From positions 1-39,255 of the forward strand of contig JAGWRO010000015.1 in NCBI GenBank assembly GCA_028876495.1: a stretch of DNA of 39,255 nucleotides, read 5' to 3'. Positions 33,221 through 39,255 of the stretch are shown here, piece after piece; positions within the stretch are counted from its first letter, which is position 1, and each line of letters starts with the position of its first letter. The position numbers were made by a program, and so were the translations under genes. The DNA comes from Bacteroidota bacterium (lineage in GTDB: Bacteria > Bacteroidota > Bacteroidia > Chitinophagales > Chitinophagaceae). The notes under the pieces were generated by a model that saw only the letters and a program-made list of their open reading frames with translations, did no database searches and was not told the DNA's origin.

Positions 33221-35173
33221 TTATTCAACTGCTTCCAGGTTCTTTTTATTTAGCCATCCATGTGTAGTTTGACCTTTGCTGTTGGTATAAACTATATATA
33301 CAAACCCATTTTCTTCAGCCTGGGGAGTTAAAACCACATCTTTGCGCGGCTTTAGGAAAACAGGTTTTAGTTTGTTTGGATCAGGCCCTGAATGGAACCA
33401 GGCTTTATTAATGACAGTATATTTCGTCGCGCCTTCGCCTGTTTTGGTCGTAGTTTCATTGATGGGTTTAGGGATGGTTGCAGGTTCTGTTATTTTTTCT
33501 TCCGGGTCGTTATTAATAGTAGCTTTATCAGCAATAGTAGCAGCGTCTGTCTCAGGTTCTTTAGAAGAATTGCTGATACTAATTTTTGAAGCAGAATCGG
33601 CTATTTTGACCTTGCTAAAAAAACGTTGGGAATTATCTTTTAAATAAAACCAATAGAAGGCAGCTGCGCCTGATATTAAAATCAGTAATACAAGAAGAAC
33701 AGGTACTAATTTCCTTCTCCGCTTTTTTTCAGGCAAGAGTTCACTCGTCTCGAAAAAATCATGCAGATTTTCTTTTTTTGCAGTAAGGACAGTTTCTGTT
33801 TCATCATCCCAAGACTCCTGCCTGATTAATTTATAGTCGTTAAAACTTAAACTGTAATTATTCGTTTTAATATAATTTACTGGTATAAAAAAACTCCTGT
33901 GCGAAGGATCAGTTGGATTATCTTTTCTGTATTTCCATTTATTAATAATATCCGTTACTTCATTAAAATCCAAATCGCCATTTTCGTTGCCGATATTACT
34001 TTCCTCTTTGTTACGTTTCTTATTTTTGCCGGTTCCCCATTTGCAAAACCAAAGATCTTCTGTAGTTGCAGATTCTGATTTATTAAAAACAAGAATGCCG
34101 GCTCCTGAAAAAATTGAATCGGTTTTGGGAGCCAAAGTAATTACCGCTTCAAGGTTGAAGTGATCAATAATATTTTTTCTCGTTTTTTGGATTGAGTGAT
34201 TTTCACTTTTCAATAACATCTGGGGAACAAGAATAACCGCGCGGCTTCCGGGTTTAAGGTTTTCAAGAATTTCGCTTAATAACTCATTTTCTTTTTCAAG
34301 TTTGCTTCCTTCAGGTGGCGTTTCTTTTGAAGGCATAGTTTCATTCGAAATTAACAAGCTCGAAATAATGAGTGTGGGATATTCCTTCAGGCTTTCCGTT
34401 CCAAAGGGTTTCATTCGGATTTTCGGGTTCTTAATTCCATGGAGAAACATATTCATAGCTGCAATACGCAGTTGAACCAAATTTGATTCTATCCCGCTCA
34501 CATTTGATTCAAAAAATTTATTTGAAGAGAATGGAATTTTATCTTTATCACCTTTGATTTCATGCCTGTAAGCATTTACGAGAAGGCTGCCAATTCCTGC
34601 GCACGGGTCCAGGATCACATCTTTATCCTCAGGCTCTGCAATTTCTACCAACAATTTTGAAATAAACTCCGGCAGAAATTCCTGGCTGCTTTCTGCTGTT
34701 ATTTTCAACTTGCTAAACAGGTATTCGATGATAGCTTCCTGGCTGGCCTTATCACTTGTTTCAATTAGGTTAACAATTTCAATGGAATTAAAAATTAGCT
34801 TTGGCGTAGGTTCTATCATTAAAGGCGCCATAAAAAAATCACTATATAGAGAATTTAAACGGGCGTAATTGTTCATCAGGTCTATTACTCCGTGTTCTTT
34901 ATTAAAAAGCTGCTGTATTTCCCTTGCGTTTAGTTTTTGTAATTTACTCCAGGTAAATTCTTCAATTTCTTTGGTATAAATAAAATTATCAGTGCCTGCA
35001 GCTTTTACTCTTTGATGGATTAACTCCCAGTCATCTAATTTTTTAATAAAGAAAAGATAGCTGATAAGGTCAAGAAGAGCCAAAGGCCTTAAATCGCTGA
35101 CGGGCCAGCAATTGTTCCATTTTTCGTAAATCCTTTCCTTTAAATGTGGGTTAAGTAGATGTGGTTTAAGCAT
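33221..35173 (-). CDS. HsdM-like N6-adenine methyltransferase-fold protein without NPPF/Y, fused to a membrane helix and SH3-like domain
   Basis: 650 aa. Residues about 10-175 resemble the helical N-terminal part of HsdM. Motif I LDPCAGIGSLL (188-198), an acidic GIES (227-230) and MNMFLHGI (240-247) fit the SAM-binding fold. Where NPPF/Y should stand, the text reads TLIISSLLISN (267-277): the catalytic motif is absent. LKPGSRAVILVP (306-317) and GAGILVFNKSE (357-367) match later HsdM strands. A KKRRRK stretch precedes one membrane helix (about 489-510), so the N-terminus is cytoplasmic. A Ser/Thr/Glu-rich linker (520-582) leads to an SH3-like domain (585-648), predicted periplasmic. No hsdR, hsdS or restriction gene is nearby. 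Function unknown; SAM sensing or scaffolding are possibilities. Confidence 0.85.
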   Translation of the reverse strand: MLKPHLLNPHLKERIYEKWNNCWPVSDLRPLALLDLISYLFFIKKLDDWELIHQRVKAAGTDNFIYTKEIEEFTWSKLQKLNAREIQQLFNKEHGVIDLMNNYARLNSLYSDFFMAPLMIEPTPKLIFNSIEIVNLIETSDKASQEAIIEYLFSKLKITAESSQEFLPEFISKLLVEIAEPEDKDVILDPCAGIGSLLVNAYRHEIKGDKDKIPFSSNKFFESNVSGIESNLVQLRIAAMNMFLHGIKNPKIRMKPFGTESLKEYPTLIISSLLISNETMPSKETPPEGSKLEKENELLSEILENLKPGSRAVILVPQMLLKSENHSIQKTRKNIIDHFNLEAVITLAPKTDSIFSGAGILVFNKSESATTEDLWFCKWGTGKNKKRNKEESNIGNENGDLDFNEVTDIINKWKYRKDNPTDPSHRSFFIPVNYIKTNNYSLSFNDYKLIRQESWDDETETVLTAKKENLHDFFETSELLPEKKRRRKLVPVLLVLLILISGAAAFYWFYLKDNSQRFFSKVKIADSASKISISNSSKEPETDAATIADKATINNDPEEKITEPATIPKPINETTTKTGEGATKYTVINKAWFHSGPDPNKLKPVFLKPRKDVVLTPQAEENGFVYIVYTNSKGQTTHGWLNKKNLEAVE

Positions 35174-35429
35174 AATTTTATTGAAAGATTATTGGTATAA
35201 CAAAAACTTTGCTACAATTTTTTATTCTTCCAGTATCCGTTAATTAATTACTGTAAAAAAAGTTAAAAAATAATATAAGGTTAGCAGAGGTGAGGTCTTT
35301 ACAGTAGAAATATCCGGAATATATGGAAGGATAAATATAAACTTTTATCTTCAAATCTGTAGATAATTTGCAATGCTTTAAAACCAATCAGTAATTAAAT
35401 AAATAATCGAAATTTTTATTTTGCACTTT

Positions 35430-36674
35430 TTACAACCATAGAGAAACCAGGGTAAAAACTAAAGCTACAGACATAATTATAGCGCCTAATTTTAAAAATG
35501 CCCATCCGCTTATTGAAATTCCTTCGCGGCGCAAAGCTACCAGCCACAAGATAGTGGCAAGGGAACCTGTAACAGAAAGATTAGGCCCCAAATCGATACC
35601 GATCAATATGGCACGTTTAACGATTTCAGGGATGTGATGAGGCTGAATAGCATTTGAAACAATTAAACCGGCCGGTAAGTTATTTAACAAGTTGCACCCA
35701 TAAGCTGTAATAAGACCGGATAGCCAGGTTGTGGCAGTTACTGAATTAATAAGGCTTTGTTGTAAGATGCCGGAAAGCATTGTAATGAGCCCGGTTTTAT
35801 TGAGCGCTTCTACAATTATGAACAAGCCAGCAACAAGAGGAAGTATTGACCACGAAACCCCTTTAATAATGATCCATGGTTTTTTTTGACTACGGATGAT
35901 TACAATTGCTGAAGTGGCAATGCCTGTAAAAAACGTAGGCAATCCCAATTGGATATCTATGGCGGAACAAACTAATAAAATAATAGCAGTTATAGCAATT
36001 CCTAAGAGGGCTGTTTTTGCCCCTGATGTCATTTTTGGTTCAATGTTATGCGACTCAATTTTTTGATGAAGATATTTTCTTTGGGTAAGACCTAATAAAA
36101 CAAAAGTGGTAACAATAGCTGTAAGAGAGGGGAGAGTAAATTGGCCCAGCCATTGCCATAGTGAAGGAAGATGACTTTTGTAAATTACCAGGTTGGCAGG
36201 ATTAGAGATCGGTAATACAAAAGAAGCTGCATTGGCAATAAATGCGCAGATGAGGAGAAAGGGAAGAGGCTTTTTAATTTTGGCAGATTTTGCAGCAACT
36301 GCTACTGCAGGAGTAAGAACGACAGCCGTTGCATCGTTTGATAAAAAAATAGTAACAACAATACCAACCAGATATATCAGAATAAAAAGTCTTTGAGATG
36401 AACCCCTGGACAATTTTGTAGCATAGGAAGCCAGCCAATCAAACAATTTTTCTTCGCGCGCAGTTTCAGCCAGTAACATCATTCCGGTTAAAAACAGGTA
36501 AACATTTGTTCCGTTTAAAATTCCTTTTAAAGCATTGCTGGGTAAAATCAATCCAAATATCAATAAAAGAAAAGCACCCAAAACTGCCCACATTGCTTCG
36601 GGTAATTTGTAAGGTCGGATGATTACTCCTGCAATTGATAAAAATGAAATAATCCAAATGCTTGTATCTGCCAT
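35430..36674 (-). CDS. ArsB/NhaD (ion transporter) superfamily membrane protein
   Basis: 414 aa with 10-12 hydrophobic segments in two inverted halves. The conserved helix-loop TIFLSNDATAVVLTPAV (about residues 110-126) and PISNPANLVIY (about 155-165) are ArsB-type signatures; the second half repeats them as LLNNLPAGLIVSNA and IDLGPNLSVTGSLA. ArsB exports arsenite, and related NhaD/SLC13 proteins move Na+ or dicarboxylates. No arsR, arsC or arsA is adjacent, so arsenite is not proven as substrate. The gene appears to be monocistronic. A minus-strand TATCTTTG lies just before the ATG. Confidence 0.82.
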   Translation of the reverse strand: MADTSIWIISFLSIAGVIIRPYKLPEAMWAVLGAFLLLIFGLILPSNALKGILNGTNVYLFLTGMMLLAETAREEKLFDWLASYATKLSRGSSQRLFILIYLVGIVVTIFLSNDATAVVLTPAVAVAAKSAKIKKPLPFLLICAFIANAASFVLPISNPANLVIYKSHLPSLWQWLGQFTLPSLTAIVTTFVLLGLTQRKYLHQKIESHNIEPKMTSGAKTALLGIAITAIILLVCSAIDIQLGLPTFFTGIATSAIVIIRSQKKPWIIIKGVSWSILPLVAGLFIIVEALNKTGLITMLSGILQQSLINSVTATTWLSGLITAYGCNLLNNLPAGLIVSNAIQPHHIPEIVKRAILIGIDLGPNLSVTGSLATILWLVALRREGISISGWAFLKLGAIIMSVALVFTLVSLWL

Positions 36675-36681
36675 AAAAGAC

Positions 36682-36689
36682 CAAAGATA
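36682..36689 (-). promoter_or_regulatory. candidate -7 element for the ArsB-like gene (TATCTTTG on minus strand)
   Basis: The same octamer as upstream of holA, ending 7 bp before the ATG at 36672-36674. It implies a nearly leaderless transcript. No -33 partner was found. Confidence 0.35.
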
Positions 36690-36862
36690 GTAGTGTTTGT
36701 TGGTGTAAAATAGTTGTATTTCATATTTTTAGAGGATGCATTAACATCCCTACCTGGTCTTTTATTTTCTTACTAAAGTGTTGAATTCCCTGCTACTCTT
36801 TGGTTACAACCCTTTCTTTTTGTCACATCTTTTTTGTAATTACCTTCGCGCATATTCTAATC

Positions 36863-36870
36863 TAAATTTG
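36863..36870 (+). promoter_or_regulatory. candidate -7 element for the CLC gene (TAAATTTG)
   Basis: TAAATTTG fits TAnnTTTG, 16 bp before the ATG of the CLC gene. The nearest TTTG (36833-36836) is 26 bp upstream, too far for the usual spacing, so only the -7 part is supported. Confidence 0.4.
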
Positions 36871-36886
36871 TTGTTTCAGCTAAAAA

Positions 36887-38680
36887 ATGTACGAAAAGCT
36901 GCTTAAATATATTGAAGTAATCAACCAATGGCGTAAACGAAGAATTTCCAATTCTAATTTTTTAATTATAGCGGCCTCGGTGGTAGGAATTATGGGCGGC
37001 ATCGCTTCCTCAGTTTTAAAAGAATTAACGCATTATGTAGCCAGTTTCCTGATAAATGATCTTCATTGGAAATATAAATTATACCTGTATTTATTCTTTC
37101 CGCTTATTGGTATTTTACTAACGGTTTTATATATCCGGACATTTATCAGGAGAAGTAAATTTCAACATGGAATTTCGTCTATCATTTACAATATTTCTCA
37201 CAATTCCAGTAAACTGGATTTTCATAATATTTATAGCCAGGTTATTTCAAGTGCACTTACAGTAGGCCTTGGTGGTTCTGCCGGATTAGAAGCGCCTGCA
37301 GTTGCAAGTGGTTCAGCAATCGGCTCCAATATCGGTCGCTTTTTTGGATTGAATTATAGGGAAACCACGCTATTACTGGCGTGTGGCGCCGCTGCAGGAA
37401 TTTCAGGTGCTTTCAACAGTCCCGTGGCAGGTATGATCTTCGCCATTGAAGTGATCATGCCTGAGTTTTCTATACCTGCAGTTATTCCTTTATTAATTGC
37501 CTCGGCTTTTTCTTCTGTTGTTTCTCAAATGATTTATAAAGAACCTCTTTTTGTGCTGGTTTCGCGTAGTGGCTGGCTCATGGATGCTTTTTGGTATTAT
37601 ATTGTTCTTGGTATAATCGTTGGAATTTATTCTGTCTATTTCAGCAAGTTAAATACCAGATTGGGAAATGTTTTCGACAAAATTAAAAATCAATACAGTA
37701 AGGTTTTAATTGGAGGTATTTCATTAGGAATCATGATTGCTTTGCTTCCTGCACTATATGGCGAAGGATACATCACGATTCAAAAATTATTAGACGGTAA
37801 TTTTAAATCATTACTTGCCAATAGTCTCTTTTCAGAATACCAGGATTTGTCATGGGCGCTTTTAATATTTGCCATTTTTACACTGATCGGAAAAACATTT
37901 GCGTCAATTATTACAATGGGAAGTGGTGGAAACGGAGGTATGTTTGGCCCGAGTGTGGTTGTCGGTGGATTATTAGGTTTTGTTTTTTCATTTGGTTTGA
38001 ACCAAACAGGAATGGTGCATTTAAACGTTACCAATTTTATCATTGCCGGAATGGCTGCTTCCATCAGCGGTGTAATGCATGCGCCATTAACAGGGATTTT
38101 TCTGGCGGCAGAAATTACCGGCGGTTATGTCTTGATGGTGCCTTTAATGATGGTTTCGGCTATTTCTTATTTTATCAATAAGGGAATTGTAAAATATTCC
38201 ATTTACACTTTTGATCTTGCCGCACATGGAAATTTGGTATCACAGGAAAACAAAGACCATGGGGTTTTAAGAAGAATTAAATTGAAATATCTTATCGAAA
38301 AAGATTTTGTAATCCTGAGGCCCGATGATACACCTGCCAGCAGGAGCGCTGATATTGTTCATACCACAAAAAATATATTTCCGGTAGTTGATAAAGATGG
38401 GGTTTTAGCCGGAGTTTTATTTAGCGATCATTTGCTGGAACTTCTCGTGAGTAATAAACCTGAAGACCGGAACCGCCCTATAAAAGATATAGCCCAACCG
38501 CCGGATAGGGTGATCAATATAAATACCTCTATGTATGATGTGATGCAAATTATGGATAGCCAGGATAAACGCATTCTTCCGGTTACCGGAGCCAATAATG
38601 TTTATCTTGGATTTGTTACCAAAAACGGCATATTTAATAAATACCGGCATATTTTAATGCGGCAGGGAAATACATTGTAG
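36887..38680 (+). CDS. CLC-family chloride channel/transporter with C-terminal CBS domains
   Basis: 597 aa. The CLC membrane domain covers about 25-440, and two CBS motifs follow (about 460-590, VILRPDDTPASRSADIVHT and RVININTSMYDVMQIMDS). The gating Glu is present as E135 in AGLEAP (family GREGP). The internal proton Glu of E. coli ClcA (E203) aligns with V189 in FAIEVI, after the conserved E188. This substitution also marks CLC channels, so coupling to protons may be altered or lost, although some transporters lack this Glu too. The first filter motif GSGIP is replaced by QHGIS, and GGIFAP by GGMFGP. The CBS pair may bind nucleotides and regulate. Anion specificity is unknown. No terminator was recognised after the stop. 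Confidence 0.88.
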   Translation: MYEKLLKYIEVINQWRKRRISNSNFLIIAASVVGIMGGIASSVLKELTHYVASFLINDLHWKYKLYLYLFFPLIGILLTVLYIRTFIRRSKFQHGISSIIYNISHNSSKLDFHNIYSQVISSALTVGLGGSAGLEAPAVASGSAIGSNIGRFFGLNYRETTLLLACGAAAGISGAFNSPVAGMIFAIEVIMPEFSIPAVIPLLIASAFSSVVSQMIYKEPLFVLVSRSGWLMDAFWYYIVLGIIVGIYSVYFSKLNTRLGNVFDKIKNQYSKVLIGGISLGIMIALLPALYGEGYITIQKLLDGNFKSLLANSLFSEYQDLSWALLIFAIFTLIGKTFASIITMGSGGNGGMFGPSVVVGGLLGFVFSFGLNQTGMVHLNVTNFIIAGMAASISGVMHAPLTGIFLAAEITGGYVLMVPLMMVSAISYFINKGIVKYSIYTFDLAAHGNLVSQENKDHGVLRRIKLKYLIEKDFVILRPDDTPASRSADIVHTTKNIFPVVDKDGVLAGVLFSDHLLELLVSNKPEDRNRPIKDIAQPPDRVININTSMYDVMQIMDSQDKRILPVTGANNVYLGFVTKNGIFNKYRHILMRQGNTL

Positions 38681-39103
38681 CCATTTTGTTACTCGGGATG
38701 GTTGTGTAAAATAAATCCTTCTTTTGATCCCGGTGATAGCCCAAAAGCAAGAAGGCAGGGCAGTAAACAAACAAATAGTGGCGAATGTTATTTTGGTAAA
38801 TATTTATTGGCTGCAAATGCTAATGTTTTCTAAAAACGCAATGGTGAAAATAAATTGGGCATCATTAAATTTTTCTTCTGAAAGCCTTATAAATAAAGGG
38901 TTTTATATAAAAATAATGATGTCTGCTATAATATCAGTAACATAAACTTAATTATGGTGGTACGATTTGTGATCTTAAGTTTGTATAACAAATGAGTTAA
39001 TAATTAATCATTCATTTAAAAAAAGAGAGAGATTGGATCTGAGAAAGCTGTGAATCAGCACAAAGTTTATTTAAAGAGTCTCATATCAAGCAATACGTTA
39101 AAG
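38681..39103. other. AT-rich non-coding interval, no gene recognised
   Basis: The interval between the CLC gene and the intron-like sequence is about 420 bp. Short open frames here (such as 38724-38945 plus) have neither family motif nor convincing codon use, and no promoter or RNA gene was recognised. Confidence 0.5.
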
Positions 39104-39129
39104 AGTTCCCCTGTTTCTACAGGGGGACT
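39104..39129 (+). other. 10-bp hairpin at the start of the intron-like region
   Basis: AGTTCCCCTG (39104-39113) pairs with CAGGGGGACT (39120-39129), one G-T wobble, loop of six nucleotides, followed by TATTG rather than a strong T-run. It could be a terminator-type hairpin upstream of a group II intron (class C introns insert after such hairpins) or part of the intron's own folded RNA. Confidence 0.5.
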
Positions 39130-39130
39130 T

Positions 39131-39255
39131 ATTGTATGTTAGGCATGTATATCAACTATAGGGTGGAAGTCCCGAATGCGCCGTTACAGTCGGAAGCATT
39201 AGCCAAGAGCAAGGGTGTCCATCGTGAGGTGGAATCTGAAAGAAGCTGGCGGCAA
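39131..39255 (+). mobile_element. group II intron, 5' ribozyme portion, truncated by window end
   Basis: The stretch GGGTGGAAGTCCC (39161-39173), then CAGTCGGAAGCATTAGCC (39187-39204), GCAAGGGTGTCC (39209-39220) and GTGAGGTGGAATCTGAA (39224-39240) is the domain I signature of bacterial group II introns that carry LtrA-type reverse transcriptase ORFs. The 5' boundary is not exact: no GUGYG start is seen, but a GTATG occurs at 39134-39138. The intron-encoded protein would lie to the right of the window. Only part of domain I is inside, so subclass and activity cannot be judged. Plus-strand orientation. Confidence 0.78.

Noticed and set aside
33221-35173. Active Type I restriction-modification methylase
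   Set aside because: No NPPF/Y motif, no hsdS or hsdR nearby, and a membrane helix plus SH3-like tail; a working restriction system is not supported.
35430-36674. Arsenic resistance operon
   Set aside because: Only an ArsB-like transporter is present; no arsR, arsC, arsA or acr3 partner, so arsenite export is not claimed.
38724-38945. 73-codon plus-strand frame after the CLC gene
   Set aside because: No motif, no promoter and biased AT-rich composition; probably chance.
1-39255. CRISPR array, tRNA or rRNA genes, phage genes
   Set aside because: No regularly spaced repeats of CRISPR type, no cloverleaf-like sequence and no ribosomal RNA signature were seen by eye.

Overview
The window looks like chromosomal DNA of a Bacteroidota member, most likely a Chitinophagaceae-like (Chitinophagia/Sphingobacteriia) organism. 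The evidence is AT-rich sequence, a protein with a C-terminal type IX secretion (por) sorting domain, a TonB-dependent receptor of the CarboxypepD_reg/beta-barrel type, scarce Shine-Dalgarno sequences, and several TAnnTTTG elements typical of Bacteroidota promoters. No rRNA, tRNA, CRISPR array, phage module or complete transposon was seen. The lineage call is inference from gene content, not a database match.

Layout. 1-343: non-coding, with a long hairpin and a ~65-bp imperfect direct repeat. 344-2731: two tandem membrane-anchored endonuclease/exonuclease/phosphatase (EEP) paralogues. 2739-7433: housekeeping and envelope genes (ribosome hibernation factor, MORN-like secreted protein, holA, a coiled-coil membrane protein, a T9SS cargo protein). 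7527-9989: TonB-dependent receptor with a probable operator upstream. 10198-13846 (minus): valS, a small secreted protein and a GNAT acetyltransferase in tandem. valS carries three short repeat insertions in frame. 13941-15332: DEDDh exonuclease/GIY-YIG fusion. 15404-16396 (minus): clpS-aat, a two-gene N-degron module. 16656-19995: a His/Asp/Asn-rich secreted protein, a YrdB-like membrane protein, and a ChbG-like deacetylase next to an MFS transporter. 20089-27145 (minus): a heavy-metal RND efflux operon (small protein, TolC/CzcC-like, CzcB-like lipoprotein, CzcA-like pump, DUF2279 protein). 27318-31597 (minus): a molybdenum hydroxylase operon (2Fe-2S subunit, Tat-exported Mo subunit, cytochrome c, XdhC). 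31878-33103: a STAS-like protein tail-to-tail with an mARC/YcbX-like MOSC protein. 33221-35173: an HsdM-like methyltransferase-fold protein lacking the catalytic NPPF/Y motif, fused to a membrane helix and a predicted periplasmic SH3-like domain. 35430-38680: an ArsB/NhaD-type transporter and a CLC protein with CBS domains. 39104-39255: the 5' ribozyme part of a group II intron that runs off the window.

How genes work together. Aat tags proteins with Leu/Phe and ClpS delivers such proteins to a Clp protease. The CzcCBA-like genes build one envelope-spanning metal pump. The 2Fe-2S and Mo subunits plus cytochrome c form a periplasmic hydroxylase/dehydrogenase with an electron outlet, and XdhC matures the cofactor.

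The strongest candidates for something undescribed are the membrane-tethered pseudo-methyltransferase with an SH3-like tail (33221-35173) and the valS gene with three repeat-derived in-frame peptides. Everything here comes from reading the sequence and its translations; no similarity search was run.
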